Shown: positions 15,799 through 25,660, counted from the first letter of the stretch. The stretch is 64,000 nt of DNA from Mycolicibacterium sp. TUM20985 (GCF_030295745.1 NZ_AP027291.1:5890001-5954000), one strand, 5' to 3'. A program made the numbers and translations. The notes: generated by a model not told the origin, from the letters alone.

Positions 15799-16269
15799 AT
15801 GGTCAAGAAGCGCAACGTTCGACGATTGGCACTAGTGCTGGTCGTCTTGGTGATGACCACCGCGCTCGGATCTGCGACTGCCGGGGCCGCCGAACTCAGC
15901 GATTATCTCTGGGATCGCCGTCCCTTGCTGGTGTTCGCGCCGACGGACAGAGATCCGAGGGTCGGTGAAACGCTGAGTCGAATCGAGGCCACTCGCTGTG
16001 ACTTCGTCGGTCGTGACATGGTGTTTGGCTTGGTGGTGACCGAGGGCAACAGCACGCTCGATGGTCAAGGCATCAGCGCCGATGAGTCACGACGGCTGAG
16101 GAACCAGTACGCGATTGGTGAGACCGCCTTCGGCGTGCTGTTGATCGGAAAGGACGGCGGCGAGAAACTGCGCGTCAACGAGGTACCGGATCTCCAAGCC
16201 ATCTATGCCGTGATCGATGGCATGCCCATGCGCAGCCGCGAGATGAGCACCAATGCGAGTCGGTGTTGA
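15799..16269 (+). CDS. Exported DUF4174 protein
   Basis: The 156-residue product has a signal peptide (K-K-R-N-V-R-R, hydrophobic core, A-G-A-A) and a DUF4174-type domain: Y-L-W-D-R-R-P-L-L-V-F-A-P, D-P-R-V, F-V-G-R-D-M-V-F, and G-V-L-L-I-G-K-D-G-G-E-K-L-R. The domain has a thioredoxin-like shape but no C-x-x-C. Its TGA overlaps the ATG of the CIA30-like gene, so the two exported proteins are probably co-translated. Confidence 0.7.
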   Translation: MVKKRNVRRLALVLVVLVMTTALGSATAGAAELSDYLWDRRPLLVFAPTDRDPRVGETLSRIEATRCDFVGRDMVFGLVVTEGNSTLDGQGISADESRRLRNQYAIGETAFGVLLIGKDGGEKLRVNEVPDLQAIYAVIDGMPMRSREMSTNASRC

Positions 16270-16925
16270 TGTCGGAGACAGCGGTGAACAGGCATCGATT
16301 ACAGCTTGGACTAGTCGGCATCTTGGTCGCACTTCTGATCGTCTCGTGCGGAAGCGCCGGGCGAACCGCCAACGCAGACGAGACGACGAACCCGCCGACG
16401 ACACCTAGCTCGGCCGCCCAGGCCGTCACGCTCGTCGACCTCGACGAGGCCAGCGAGGTAGCCACCTGGACAACGGTCAACGACCCCGTCATGGGCGGTC
16501 AGTCGACCTCGAGGATCACGTTCGGCGATGGTGGCCTCGTGTTCTCGGGCGACATCTCGCTGGAGAACAATGGCGGGTTCGCCTCGGCGCGCAGCCCGCA
16601 GGACCCCGATATCGGGCGACGAGCCACAGGCGCGAAGTCGCTGCGCGTGCGCGCTCTGGGCGACGGTAAGACCTACGTACTGAAGGTCGGCACTGCCGGG
16701 CAACCTTGGTCCTACATCCAGCGCTTCACCACCGAGGCCGCCGTCCAGCGGATCTACGAACTCCCCATTGCAGGCTTTCAGCCCGTTGGCCAGCGCCTCG
16801 ATCCCGCACCCGACGCGCCGCAGACTTTGGACCCGTCGAACATCGACCAGGTTTCGGTCTACATCCTCGACAAACAGCAGGGCCCCTTCGAACTCACCAT
16901 CAGCACGATCGACGCGACGACCTGA
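16269..16925 (+). CDS. CIA30-family lipoprotein
   Basis: The 218-residue product has a lipobox (L-I-V-S-C at about residue 28) and then a CIA30/NDUFAF1-type beta-sandwich. The diagnostic string is V-N-D-P-V-M-G-G-Q-S-T-S-R near residue 73, followed by F-S-G-D-I-S-L-E-N-N-G-G-F-A-S-A-R. In mitochondria CIA30 helps assemble complex I; the bacterial exported forms are of unknown function and may bind carbohydrate or protein. Start at ATG 16269 overlaps the preceding stop; a GTG at 16284 is an alternative. Confidence 0.8.
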   Translation: MSETAVNRHRLQLGLVGILVALLIVSCGSAGRTANADETTNPPTTPSSAAQAVTLVDLDEASEVATWTTVNDPVMGGQSTSRITFGDGGLVFSGDISLENNGGFASARSPQDPDIGRRATGAKSLRVRALGDGKTYVLKVGTAGQPWSYIQRFTTEAAVQRIYELPIAGFQPVGQRLDPAPDAPQTLDPSNIDQVSVYILDKQQGPFELTISTIDATT

Positions 16926-17047
16926 GGACTGAGTGGCAGCGCTACGCTGGTGGTCCAATCTGACCGGATTGCTTTGCGGCGCAGGTCAATCGCGGACTGA
17001 AGAGGTCCGCCCACGCGAAGTCGTCGACGACCCCGAGCGCCGCGCAT

Positions 17048-18790
17048 TCACGCGTGCGTGGCGAGTTCCTCGAACTCGGTGACGTTGTCGAGTTCGGTGC
17101 CCATCGCGACGTTGGTGATCTTCTCCAAGATCACCTCGACGACGACCGGCACGCGGAACTCGGCCATCATCGCCATCGCCTTCTCGAACGCTGCCCCCAG
17201 CTCGTCGGGTTCGCGGACGCGAATAGCCTTGCAGCCCAAGCCTTCGGCGACCTTGACGTGGTCGACTCCATAGCCCTCCAAGTTCGGCGAGTTGACGTTG
17301 TCGAACCCGAGCTGCACCCCGTAGTCCATGTCGAACGGCCGCTGGGCCTGACGGATGAGCCCCAGGTATGAATTGTTCACCAGGACATGAACGAAGGGCA
17401 GTCGGAACTGCGCGCCGCAGGCGAGCTGCTCGACCAGGAACTGGAAGTCGTAGTCACCGGAGAGCCCGACCACGGTGGCCTCGGGGTCGGCTACGCACAC
17501 GCCCAGCGCAGCGGGCACCGTCCAGCCCAGCGGGCCGGCTTGGCCGGCGTCGATCCAACCCCGCGGCCGATATACGTGCAGGAACTGCGCACCCGCGATC
17601 TGGGACAGCCCGATGTTGCTGACGTAGCGGGTGTCCCGCCCGAAGGCCTTGTTCATCTCCTGGTAGACGCGCTGCGGCTTGATTGGTACGTCGGGGAAGT
17701 CGGTGCGACGATGCATCGTCTCCTTGCGATCGACGCACTCGGCCACCCACGCGGTGCGGTCGGGAAGCCTCCCCTCGTCCCGGCGTTCGTGGGCCACTTC
17801 GACGAGCCGCTCCAGCGCCGCGCGGGCGTCGGAGACGATGGCGTAGTCCGGGGCGAAGATTCGTCCGATCTGCGTCGGTTCGATGTCGACGTGTACGAAC
17901 GTGCGGCCGTCGCGATAGACGTCCAGCCCTCCGGTGTGCCGGTTTGCCCAGCGGTTTCCGATGCCCAGCACGAAGTCCGACGCCAGCACCGTGGCGTTGC
18001 CGTAACGGTGCGCGGTCTGCAGCCCAGCCATGCCGGCCATCAGCCGGTGGTCGTCCGGGATCGTGCCCCAGCCCATCAGGGTGGGGATCACCGGCACGTC
18101 CAGAATTTCGGCAAGCTCGACCAGCAGCTCGGCGGCATCGGCGTTCACGATTCCGCCGCCCGCGACCAGCAGCGGGCGCTCGGCGGCGCAGAGCATGTCG
18201 ATCGCCCGCTCGGCCTGCTCCCGGGTCGCGGCCGGCTTGGTCACCGGCAACGGCTCGTAAGTGTCGATGTCGAACTCGATCTCGGCGAGCTGTACGTCGA
18301 CGGGCAGATCGAGCAGGACTGGCCCGGGCCGTCCTGAGCGCATGACGTGGAACGCGCGTTGGAACGCCCCGGGTACCTGAGCGGGCTCCATTACGGTCTC
18401 GGCCATCTTGGTGACGGGAGCGGCGATGGCCGCGATGTCGACGGCCTGGAAGTCCTCCTTGTGCAACTTCGCGACCGGCGCCTGCCCGGTGACCACGAGC
18501 AGAGGCACCGAATCGCCCCACGCGGAGTACAGCCCGGTGATGGTGTCGGTGCCGCCCGGGCCGCTGGTGGCCAGGCACACCCCGATGTTGCCCGGTTCAG
18601 CCCGGCTGTAGCCCTCTGCCATGTGTACGGCGCCCTCGACGTGGCGACCGAGGTAGTGAGTGATGCTGCCGCGCTTGCGCATAGCGGAGTAGAGCGGATT
18701 GATCGCCGCACCAGGGACACCGAACGCACACGTGATGCCTTCCCGTTCCAGGACGAGGACGACGGCATCGATCGCGCGCATGCGGGCCAT
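17048..18790 (-). CDS. gcl: Glyoxylate carboligase (tartronate-semialdehyde synthase)
   Basis: This 580-residue thiamine-diphosphate enzyme joins two glyoxylates into tartronate semialdehyde plus CO2. Long strings known from E. coli Gcl are present: R-H-V-E-G-A near residue 49, where the usual catalytic glutamate of the family is valine, as expected for Gcl; [17 protein letters not shown]; the ThDP motif G-D-Y-D-F-Q-F-L; and N-N-S-Y-L-G-L-I. It begins one base after the glxR stop, third in the leftward hyi-glxR-gcl operon under the IclR-type operator at 20523. Confidence 0.95.
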   Translation of the reverse strand: MARMRAIDAVVLVLEREGITCAFGVPGAAINPLYSAMRKRGSITHYLGRHVEGAVHMAEGYSRAEPGNIGVCLATSGPGGTDTITGLYSAWGDSVPLLVVTGQAPVAKLHKEDFQAVDIAAIAAPVTKMAETVMEPAQVPGAFQRAFHVMRSGRPGPVLLDLPVDVQLAEIEFDIDTYEPLPVTKPAATREQAERAIDMLCAAERPLLVAGGGIVNADAAELLVELAEILDVPVIPTLMGWGTIPDDHRLMAGMAGLQTAHRYGNATVLASDFVLGIGNRWANRHTGGLDVYRDGRTFVHVDIEPTQIGRIFAPDYAIVSDARAALERLVEVAHERRDEGRLPDRTAWVAECVDRKETMHRRTDFPDVPIKPQRVYQEMNKAFGRDTRYVSNIGLSQIAGAQFLHVYRPRGWIDAGQAGPLGWTVPAALGVCVADPEATVVGLSGDYDFQFLVEQLACGAQFRLPFVHVLVNNSYLGLIRQAQRPFDMDYGVQLGFDNVNSPNLEGYGVDHVKVAEGLGCKAIRVREPDELGAAFEKAMAMMAEFRVPVVVEVILEKITNVAMGTELDNVTEFEELATHA

Positions 18791-18791
18791 G

Positions 18792-19676
18792 TCAGGCTCC
18801 CTTGGTCGGGTTGGATAACTGCTGGACGAGCAGAAGCAACGCGCTGTGATCCAGCCCGCCGTGTCCCTGGGCCCGAAGTGCGCCGACCAACTGGGCGACG
18901 TGAGCGCCGAGCGGAATAGTCACGCCGGCTTCGCGAGCGGCCGCGGTCACGATGCCAAGATCTTTGTGGTGCAGGTCAATTCGGAAGCCCGGCTCGAACG
19001 TACCGGCGAGCATGCCCGCGGCCTTGCGGTCCAGGACGGTGCTGCCGGCCAGGCCACCGCCGAGAACCTTGATCGCAGCGTCGAGGTCGACACCGTGCGC
19101 GTTCAGGAACACGATCGCCTCGGCCAGCAGTTCCAGGTGCCCGGCGACGATGAGCTGATTCGCCGCCTTGACCGTCTGTCCCGCGCCGGTCGGTCCGACG
19201 TGAACCACGGTGGAACCCACCGCTTCCAGCAGCGGACGGGCCCGTTCCACGTCGGCGTCCCCGCCGCCGACCATGATCGACAGCGTGCCCTCGACGGCGG
19301 CCGGTTGTCCGCCACTGACCGGGGCATCGATCACCCGCAGGCCGCGTTGTTCACCTTCGGCGGCGAGGCCCCGCGCCACGTCGGGCCGGATCGACGAGCA
19401 GTCGATGTGCAGCGTCCCGGGCTTGGCGTTCGCGTGGATGCCATCCTCACCGTGGGCGACTGCCTCCACGTCGGGACTGTCCGGCAGCATCGTGATGACG
19501 ACCTCGGCTTCGGCGGACGCGGCAGCCACGGTGCCCGCGCGGGCACCGCGCTCGGTCAGCCGCTCGACGGCCTCCTGGCTGCGGTTCACGGCGATGACGT
19601 CATGGCCCGCCTCGACCAGGTTCGCGGCCATGGGCTCGCCCATGATGCCGAGGCCGATGAATGCGATCGTGGTCAT
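18792..19676 (-). CDS. glxR: 2-hydroxy-3-oxopropionate reductase
   Basis: The 294-residue product is a beta-hydroxyacid dehydrogenase that reduces tartronate semialdehyde to glycerate. The nucleotide fold [15 protein letters not shown] is at 6-20, the substrate loop D-A-P-V-S-G-G at about 117-123, and the catalytic lysine sits in [11 protein letters not shown] near 169. Its ATG overlaps the hyi stop by four bases (ATGA). Together with gcl it forms the glycerate route from glyoxylate. Confidence 0.93.
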   Translation of the reverse strand: MTTIAFIGLGIMGEPMAANLVEAGHDVIAVNRSQEAVERLTERGARAGTVAAASAEAEVVITMLPDSPDVEAVAHGEDGIHANAKPGTLHIDCSSIRPDVARGLAAEGEQRGLRVIDAPVSGGQPAAVEGTLSIMVGGGDADVERARPLLEAVGSTVVHVGPTGAGQTVKAANQLIVAGHLELLAEAIVFLNAHGVDLDAAIKVLGGGLAGSTVLDRKAAGMLAGTFEPGFRIDLHHKDLGIVTAAAREAGVTIPLGAHVAQLVGALRAQGHGGLDHSALLLLVQQLSNPTKGA

Positions 19677-20515
19677 GTCGCCCTCCCTGCGGTGTTGGCG
19701 GCCGCCCGGCGTTCGCGAGGCAGCCAGTGAAGTCCGGCTTCGGTGGTGGTGGCGGGCGCGTATTCGAGGCCGACCCAGCCGGTGTAGCCCCGGGCCTCTA
19801 GTTCACGAAGGGGCGTGTCGAGATCGAGGTCACCGCTGCCGGGCTCGTGACGGCCGGGCGCATCGGCGATCTGGACATGGCCGATGCGCGAGTGATGTTG
19901 CGCGACTGCGGCATTGAGATCATCGCCGTTGGTGGCCAGGTGGTAGAGGTCGGCGAGCAGTCGCAGGTTGTCCGCACCCGACTCCCGCTCGACACGGTCG
20001 AGGACGGCGACGACGTCGGCCGCCGTGCGCAGCGGGTAACGCGGAGCGCCGCTGACGGGCTCCAGCAGTACGACCGCGCCGATGCGGGCTGCTGCGGTGG
20101 CCGCATGCGCCAGGTTCTGCGCGGCCAAGTCGTTCTGGGCGGCGGCGTCCTCGTCATCGAGGCGGTTGCCGTAGAGAGCGTTGAAGGCGTGGGTTCCGAG
20201 TTGGCCGGCGATGCCCACGGCCACCTCCACACCGTCTTGGAATTCCGCGGCGCGCCCCAACCAGGACAGCAGGCCCCGGTCACCCGACGGCATGTCACCG
20301 GCCGGGAAGTTCAGTCCGACCAACCGAACCCCGGCGTCGGAGATTGCCGTCACGAAGGCGTCGACCTCCGGGTCGGACGGGACGGCACGGTCGAAGGGCC
20401 ACCAGAACTCGATGGCGTCGAAACCCGCGGCATGCGCTGCCGCCGGACGTTCCAGCAGGGGTGACTCGGTGAACATGATGGAGCAGTTCGCAAGGTAGGG
20501 AAGTTCGTGTCGCAT
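19673..20515 (-). CDS. hyi: Hydroxypyruvate isomerase
   Basis: The 280-residue TIM-barrel protein opens M-R-H-E-L-P-Y-L-A-N-C-S-I-M-F-T-E and has F-D-A-I-E-F-W-W-P-F, L-V-G-L-N-F-P-A-G-D, L-L-E-P-V-S-G, L-L-A-D-L-Y-H and G-H-V-Q-I-A-D-A-P-G-R-H-E-P-G, the metal and substrate residues of the Hyi group. It interconverts hydroxypyruvate and tartronate semialdehyde. The start at 20515 follows GGAAGA; a start at 20545 would put the operator inside the gene. It is the first gene of the operon. Confidence 0.9.
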   Translation of the reverse strand: MRHELPYLANCSIMFTESPLLERPAAAHAAGFDAIEFWWPFDRAVPSDPEVDAFVTAISDAGVRLVGLNFPAGDMPSGDRGLLSWLGRAAEFQDGVEVAVGIAGQLGTHAFNALYGNRLDDEDAAAQNDLAAQNLAHAATAAARIGAVVLLEPVSGAPRYPLRTAADVVAVLDRVERESGADNLRLLADLYHLATNGDDLNAAVAQHHSRIGHVQIADAPGRHEPGSGDLDLDTPLRELEARGYTGWVGLEYAPATTTEAGLHWLPRERRAAANTAGRAT

Positions 20516-20522
20516 GCCATTC

Positions 20523-20537
20523 TTCCGTATCGTGGAA
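20523..20537. promoter_or_regulatory. IclR-type operator, hyi-glxR-gcl promoter
   Basis: TTCCGTATCGTGGAA is a 15-base inverted repeat of the TTCC-N7-GGAA class, 7 bases before the hyi ATG. Related sites are at 20612 and 21515. Confidence 0.65.
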
Positions 20538-20556
20538 ATATACATCTGCTATGTGG

Positions 20557-20585
20557 AATCTACGGGTGACCCAGCTCACGGTCAA
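20557..20585 (-). promoter_or_regulatory. Sigma-A-like promoter for hyi-glxR-gcl
   Basis: On the minus strand TTGACC, 17 bases, then TAGATT form a near-consensus housekeeping promoter. Transcription would start around 20550, so the operator at 20523-20537 lies just downstream, a position where a bound repressor would block elongation or initiation. Confidence 0.5.
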
Positions 20586-20611
20586 CCCCCTTTGGCCGCA
20601 GTAGGTGTAAA

Positions 20612-20626
20612 TTCCGCAATGCGGAA
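20612..20626. promoter_or_regulatory. IclR-type operator at the iclR start
   Basis: TTCCGCAATGCGGAA is an almost perfect palindrome that contains the candidate ATG of the iclR gene. It belongs to the same TTCCGNA-type set as the sites at 20523 and 21515, consistent with autoregulation. Confidence 0.65.
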
Positions 20627-21416
20627 CGAACTGAGGGAGCCGGGCGGCGTGGACGAAACTCGCGGGAGCGGTGTGCAGTCGCTGGACCGCGCCATCGCGT
20701 TGCTGGAGCACCTGGCGGATGCGGGAGGATCCATGAGACTGGCCGAACTCGAGGCCGCCACCGGACTTCCGCTGCCGACGATCCACCGGCTCCTGGGGTC
20801 GCTGGCACACAACGGCTACGTACGGCGGGAGCCCTCCCGGCGCTATGCGCTCGGCCCGCGGTTGATCCGACTGGGCGAGACGGCCGTGCGCGCCCTTGGC
20901 GGCAGCTGGGCCGGGCCGCGATTGGCCGAATTGGTGGAGGAGATCGGCGAAACGGCGAACATGGCCGTGCTCGAGGGCGATGCCGTCGTCTACGTGGCGC
21001 AGGTGCCGTCCGCCCATTCGATGCGAATGTTCACCGAGGTGGGTCGCCGGGTCTCCGCGCACAGCACCGGCGTGGGCAAGGCACTGCTTTCCCAGCTGCC
21101 GAACGGTCAGGTGCTGGAGTTGCTGCGGCGGACCGGAATGCCCGCCTCGACGCCTCGCACGCACACCGATCCCGCGGCGTTCCTCGCCGAACTCGACGAG
21201 ATACGCGAGCAGGGGTGGGCGGTGGACGACGCCGAGCAGGAGGCCGGAGTCCGGTGCGTCGCCGTACCGGTCCTCGACGCGCCCGCCTGTTCGGCGTTGT
21301 CGGTGTCGGGACCGTCTGGCCGCATCACCGCGGGCCGCGTCGTCGAGATCGCCCCCATCCTCATCCGGGTGGCGAAGAGTCTCAGCCGCGATCTTCACGG
21401 TGACCCCTCGGTCTGA
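20619..21416 (+). CDS. IclR-family regulator of glycolate/glyoxylate genes
   Basis: The 265-residue regulator has the N-terminal IclR winged helix (S-L-D-R-A-I-A-L-L-E-H-L, L-P-L-P-T-I-H-R-L-L-G-S-L, Y-A-L-G-P-R-L-I-R-L-G) and the C-terminal effector domain (R-V-S-A-H-S-T-G-V-G-K-A, G-V-R-C-V-A-V-P-V-L-D). It is divergent from hyi and followed by glcD, and operators of one type lie before all three, so it most likely controls the whole module with glyoxylate or a relative as effector. Either ATG 20619 (leaderless: TAAATT lies five bases ahead) or GTG 20649 (GAGGGAG upstream) may be the true start. Confidence 0.85.
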   Translation: MRNELREPGGVDETRGSGVQSLDRAIALLEHLADAGGSMRLAELEAATGLPLPTIHRLLGSLAHNGYVRREPSRRYALGPRLIRLGETAVRALGGSWAGPRLAELVEEIGETANMAVLEGDAVVYVAQVPSAHSMRMFTEVGRRVSAHSTGVGKALLSQLPNGQVLELLRRTGMPASTPRTHTDPAAFLAELDEIREQGWAVDDAEQEAGVRCVAVPVLDAPACSALSVSGPSGRITAGRVVEIAPILIRVAKSLSRDLHGDPSV

Positions 21417-21514
21417 GATCGGCCGCGTTCGCTCCTGGCCTAAGGTCGTCATAGGTATGTGACGGTTGACACACGCCTCCTTAGCGCGCAGTCTTCCATT
21501 AGTCGGTAGTTAGA

Positions 21515-21529
21515 TTCCGAAATATGGAA
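21515..21529. promoter_or_regulatory. IclR-type operator, glcD promoter
   Basis: TTCCGAAATATGGAA lies 13 bases before the glcD ATG. It shares TTCCG-N-A and GGAA with the sites at 20523 and 20612, extending the regulon to the rightward operon. A half-site CTTCCA occurs at about 21493. Confidence 0.65.
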
Positions 21530-21542
21530 GCCGAGGTAGACG

Positions 21543-23033
21543 ATGACGTCGACGCAGGTCAGGGCGGCACCGACCGGTGACATCACCGGCACGATGGCCG
21601 ACGAACTCCGTCGACGGCTCTCGCCGGACCGAGTCATCACCGACCGGACTCGCCTCAAGGCCTATGAGTGCGACGGGCTCACTGGTTACCGCGTGATCCC
21701 CGCACTGGTAGCACTGCCGGAGTCCACCGAGGAGGTGGCGGCCGTGGTCGCGGCGTGTGCACGCGCCCACGTCCCGTTCGTCGCCCGTGGTGCGGGCACC
21801 GGCTTGTCGGGCGGCGCCCTGCCGGTTGCCGACGGCGTGGTGGTGTCCCTGGCGCGGATGCGTCGAATCCTCGACATCGACGTGGCCAATCGGCGGATGA
21901 CCGTCGAGCCCGGCGTCACCAACGCCGACATCAGCCGCGCCGTGGTCGCACACGACCTGTACTTCGCCCCCGACCCGTCCAGCCAGACGGTGTGCACCAT
22001 CGGTGGCAACATCGCCGAGAACTCGGGCGGCGCGCACTGCATGAAGTACGGCTTCACCAGCAACCACGTGCACGGCATGACGCTGGTGCTGCCCGACGCC
22101 ACGGTGGTCACCGTCGGCGGGGATGGGCCCGAGGTGGTCGGCCCGGACCTGCGCGGCGCCGTGATCGGTTCCGAGGGAACCCTCGCGATCGCCACCTCCG
22201 TCACCGTGCGCCTGATGCGCCGCCCCGAAGCCGTCCGCACGCTGGTGGCCGACTTCACCAGCCCCGCTGCCGCGGGTGAGGCGGTCAGCGGCATCATCGC
22301 GGCCGGGATCGTCCCCGCCGCAGTGGAAATGCTCGACGCACTCGCCATCGAAGCGTGCGAGGCCGCCGTCCACGCCGGTTTCTCCCTCGACACCGCTGCC
22401 GCACTCGTCGTGGAACTCGATGGCCCGGCGCACGAATGCGACGAGGGGTTCGCCGAGGTCGAGCGGATCTGCCGCGCCGCCGGCACCACCGGAATCCGGT
22501 TCGCAGCCGACGCCGACGAGCGCGCACTGATCTGGAAGGGCCGCAAGGCCGCCTTCGCCGCGATGGGGCGGATCAGCCCCGACTACTACGTGCAGGACGG
22601 CGTCATCCCCCGCACCCGCCTCGGCGAGGTGCTGGCGAGCATGCAGGAGATGGCCGACGAGGCCGGGCTGCGAGTGGCGAACGTCTTCCACGCCGGAGAC
22701 GGCAACCTGCACCCGCTGGTGCTCTACGACGCAGCGGTGGAGGGGGAGTCCGAGCGTGGCGAACACCTGTCCACGGCGATCGCGGAGCTGTGTGTCCAGA
22801 TGGGCGGGTCGATCACCGGCGAGCACGGCGTGGGTACCGACAAGGCGTGCTCGATGCCGAAGATGTTCTCCGAGGACGATCTGGCGGTGATGAAGCGGCT
22901 GCGTGCTGCGTTCGACCCGGACGGAATTGCCAACCCCGGCAAGATCTTTCCCACCCCGAGGCTATGTGGCGAGCGTCCCGGACCCTACCGCGTGCATCCT
23001 CTCGAGGCAGCTGGCGTGATCGAGCGCATGTGA
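21543..23033 (+). CDS. glcD: Glycolate oxidase FAD subunit GlcD
   Basis: The 496-residue FAD-linked oxidase has the PCMH-type FAD domain (P-F-V-A-R-G-A-G-T-G-L-S-G-G-A at about 78-92, T-I-G-G-N-I-A-E-N-S-G-G, G-S-E-G-T-L-A-I) and the C-terminal D-LDH/GlcD cap with the metal-site histidines in N-V-F-H-A-G-D-G-N-L-H-P and the E-H-G-V-G motif. It oxidises glycolate to glyoxylate at the membrane with GlcE and GlcF. A GAGG site precedes the ATG. First gene of glcD-glcE-glcF-permease. Confidence 0.93.
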   Translation: MTSTQVRAAPTGDITGTMADELRRRLSPDRVITDRTRLKAYECDGLTGYRVIPALVALPESTEEVAAVVAACARAHVPFVARGAGTGLSGGALPVADGVVVSLARMRRILDIDVANRRMTVEPGVTNADISRAVVAHDLYFAPDPSSQTVCTIGGNIAENSGGAHCMKYGFTSNHVHGMTLVLPDATVVTVGGDGPEVVGPDLRGAVIGSEGTLAIATSVTVRLMRRPEAVRTLVADFTSPAAAGEAVSGIIAAGIVPAAVEMLDALAIEACEAAVHAGFSLDTAAALVVELDGPAHECDEGFAEVERICRAAGTTGIRFAADADERALIWKGRKAAFAAMGRISPDYYVQDGVIPRTRLGEVLASMQEMADEAGLRVANVFHAGDGNLHPLVLYDAAVEGESERGEHLSTAIAELCVQMGGSITGEHGVGTDKACSMPKMFSEDDLAVMKRLRAAFDPDGIANPGKIFPTPRLCGERPGPYRVHPLEAAGVIERM

Positions 23034-23050
23034 AAGACGGAGGCGAAACG

Positions 23051-24238
23051 ATGACCGCACCCGCGACCCGGCGGCAGGACGTGCAGCGCCCCGGCACAGT
23101 GGCCGAGGCCGCGCAGCTCCTGCGGGACTCCACCGGCTCGGTGCTGGTCCGCGGCGGCGGAACCAAGCTCGATTGGGCGGGCCGGGTGTCCGACCCGGAC
23201 CTGCTCCTCGACACCACCGACCTTTCCGGGGTCTTGACCCACAACCCCGGTGACATGACCGCATCGGTCCGCGCGGGCACCACCCTCGACACCTTGCAGG
23301 ACCACCTCGCCGAGAGCGGTCAGTGGCTGGCACTGGATCCGCCGAGCGCAGCCAACGGAGCGACGCTGGGTGGGCTCTTGGCAGCCGGGGACTCGGGACC
23401 GTCGCGGCTTCGCTACGGCGGGCTGCGCGATCTGGTCATCGGCGTCACGCTCGTGCTCCCCGACGGCACCGTCGCCCGCTCCGGTGGCCACGTCATCAAG
23501 AACGTCGCCGGCTATGACCTCGCCAAGTTGGTACACGGTTCGCTCGGCTCGCTCGCCCTGATCGGTGAGGTCGTCCTGCGGCTGCACCCGCGGCCCCCGG
23601 CCGAACTGACGACGACGGGCACCGCCGACGCGACGCAGGCCACCGCGGCCGCACTCGCGCTCGCTGCCTCTCCGCTCGAACCCGCGGCCGTGGAATGGAT
23701 CTCGGGTGAGCCGGGGCGGCTCCTCGTGCGATTTCACGGCACCCAGGCCTCGGTCGAGGCGGCCGGCACCCGCGCCGCCGATCTGCTGGCAGGGCTTGGC
23801 ATCCACGCCGATGTGATCGAAGACGCCGCGGCCACTTGGCGGGAACACGGCGCAGCCGTTCTCGGTGCCGACGACGAGACGGTCCTCCGCATCGCAGGGC
23901 TGCCCAGCGGACTCGACCATCTCGCCGGCCACGTCGTGGAAGAGGCCGGCCGCGCCGGCCTGGACGCGCACGTCGTCTCCAGTGCCGCACTGGGGATGCA
24001 CACCGTCCGGCTTCGCGGCGCATCGGCGCCGGAGCACGCGACGATGCTGACGGCCCTGCGCGAGTACGCCGCGAAGCATCGCCTGAGCCTCCTGCTGCGC
24101 CATCGCCCCGACGGCGTCGAGGACCTCGTCGACGCGCTCGGTCCGCCTCCGTCGACCCTCGAACTCCTCCGAAGGATCAAGACCCAGTTCGACCCCACCG
24201 GGCGTCTTGCACCAGGCCGCTTCCAGCCCTGGTACTGA
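23051..24238 (+). CDS. glcE: Glycolate oxidase FAD-binding subunit GlcE
   Basis: The 395-residue protein has a single FAD-binding PCMH domain (V-L-V-R-G-G-G-T-K-L-D-W, G-A-T-L-G-G-L-L-A-A-G-D-S-G, V-A-G-Y-D-L-A-K-L), lacks the large GlcD cap, and ends P-T-G-R-L-A-P-G-R-F, which is the GlcE pattern. The ATG at 23051 follows GACGGAGGCGAAACG, 17 bases after glcD ends. A much longer frame reaching back into glcD is a GC-rich shadow. Confidence 0.88.
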   Translation: MTAPATRRQDVQRPGTVAEAAQLLRDSTGSVLVRGGGTKLDWAGRVSDPDLLLDTTDLSGVLTHNPGDMTASVRAGTTLDTLQDHLAESGQWLALDPPSAANGATLGGLLAAGDSGPSRLRYGGLRDLVIGVTLVLPDGTVARSGGHVIKNVAGYDLAKLVHGSLGSLALIGEVVLRLHPRPPAELTTTGTADATQATAAALALAASPLEPAAVEWISGEPGRLLVRFHGTQASVEAAGTRAADLLAGLGIHADVIEDAAATWREHGAAVLGADDETVLRIAGLPSGLDHLAGHVVEEAGRAGLDAHVVSSAALGMHTVRLRGASAPEHATMLTALREYAAKHRLSLLLRHRPDGVEDLVDALGPPPSTLELLRRIKTQFDPTGRLAPGRFQPWY

Positions 24239-24277
24239 GCCGCCAGACATGACTCGTCGACCACGAAGGACCGTGTG

Positions 24278-25660
24278 ATGACCGATCCAGCTTCCCGACA
24301 CACCGACGAGCTCTCGGTGGCGGCGGCGATCGATACCGAGGGCGTTGGCTTCGGCATCTTCGATGCGCACCACCCGCCGAGTGAGGAACTCATCGACGAC
24401 TGCGTGCACTGCGGCTTCTGCCTGCCCACCTGCCCCACCTACCTACTCGAGGGCAACGAGGCCAACTCCCCGCGCGGGCGCGTCTACCTCATGGAGGCGG
24501 GCAAGGCCGGTGAGGTGCCGATGGACCAGGATTTCGTAGCGAACTTCGACGCCTGCCTGGGCTGCATGGCGTGCGTGACGTCGTGTCCGTCCGGGGTGAA
24601 GTACGACCAGCTCATCGAGGCCGTCCGGCCGCAGATCGAACGCAACTGGGAGCGCACCCGAGCCGATCGCCTGTTCCGGACTTTGATCTTCAGCCTGTTC
24701 CCTTACCCCACGCGACTCCGCCCCGCGGCCCTCTTCGGTGCGCTCTACCAGCGTCTCGGGCTGCGTCGGCTACTGATGGCCACCGGCCTGCTCGACCGGC
24801 TCCCGGCCCGGCTGCGTGCGATGGAAGCCCTCCTGCCAGACCTGTCACTGCGCGACGTGGTAGCCCGCCAGCCCGCCTTCACCCCCGCCGTCGGCACCTC
24901 GCGCCAACGCGTCGGGATGCTCTCGGGATGCGTCCAGCGCGTCTTCTTCGGTGACGTCAACGCGGCCGCCACCCGGGTACTGGCTGCCGAGGGATGCGAC
25001 GTCGTCGCCCCCAAGGACCAGCAGTGCTGCGGGGCGCTGTCCAGCCACTCCGGCCGCGAAGAGGAAGCGATCGCGCGCGCGCGCCGGCTCATCGACGTCT
25101 TCGACGCTGCCGACGTCCAGAGCATCGTGGTCAACGTTGCCGGTTGCGGCTCATCGATGAAGGAGTACGCCGTGCTCCTGCGTGACGACCCCGACTATGC
25201 CGACCGCGCCGCCGCCTTCAGCGCCAAGGTCCGCGACATCTCGGAGCTTCTGGCCGAACTCGGACCCGTCGCGCCGCGCCACCCCATTCCCGCCCGTGTC
25301 GCCTACCACGACGCCTGCCATCTGGCCCACGCCCAGGGGATCAGGGCCCAGCCGCGCGCGGTCCTGCACGGCATTCCGCAGCTGACCGTCACCGACATCC
25401 CCGAACCCGACATCTGCTGCGGCTCGGCTGGCATCTACAACCTCGTCCAACCCGACGCCGCCGAGCGGCTCGGCCAACGCAAGGTCGAGCAGATCAACAC
25501 CACCGCACCCGACGCGGTCGTGACCTCGAATGCGGGCTGCCTCCTGCAGATCCGGCGCTACCTGGATGCCGGCGTGCCCCTGTTCCATCCCGTCCAGCTC
25601 ATCGACGCCTCCATCCGCGGCGTCAATCCGATCCCGTCGAGAGGGCCCGACCATGTATGA
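24278..25660 (+). CDS. glcF: Glycolate oxidase iron-sulfur subunit GlcF
   Basis: The 460-residue subunit has two ferredoxin-like 4Fe-4S motifs, C-V-H-C-G-F-C-L-P-T-C-P near residue 45 and C-L-G-C-M-A-C-V-T-S-C-P near 92, and two C-terminal CCG-type cysteine-rich domains (Q-Q-C-C-G-A-L and D-I-C-C-G-S-A-G). It passes electrons from the flavin subunits to the respiratory chain. ATG 24278 follows AAGGA; a GTG directly before it is an alternative. The permease gene starts eight bases before this one ends. Confidence 0.92.
   Translation: MTDPASRHTDELSVAAAIDTEGVGFGIFDAHHPPSEELIDDCVHCGFCLPTCPTYLLEGNEANSPRGRVYLMEAGKAGEVPMDQDFVANFDACLGCMACVTSCPSGVKYDQLIEAVRPQIERNWERTRADRLFRTLIFSLFPYPTRLRPAALFGALYQRLGLRRLLMATGLLDRLPARLRAMEALLPDLSLRDVVARQPAFTPAVGTSRQRVGMLSGCVQRVFFGDVNAAATRVLAAEGCDVVAPKDQQCCGALSSHSGREEEAIARARRLIDVFDAADVQSIVVNVAGCGSSMKEYAVLLRDDPDYADRAAAFSAKVRDISELLAELGPVAPRHPIPARVAYHDACHLAHAQGIRAQPRAVLHGIPQLTVTDIPEPDICCGSAGIYNLVQPDAAERLGQRKVEQINTTAPDAVVTSNAGCLLQIRRYLDAGVPLFHPVQLIDASIRGVNPIPSRGPDHV

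Noticed and set aside
16926-17047. Possible small gene between CIA30-like gene and gcl
   Set aside because: A short minus-strand frame gives protein-like text (A-L-G-V-V-D-D-F-A-W-A-D-L-F) but is too short, lacks a start with a ribosome site, and has no recognised homologue.
22355-24238. Very long plus-strand frame beginning inside glcD
   Set aside because: Only the part from 23051 is GlcE-like; the upstream segment is Arg-rich shadow text out of frame with glcD.
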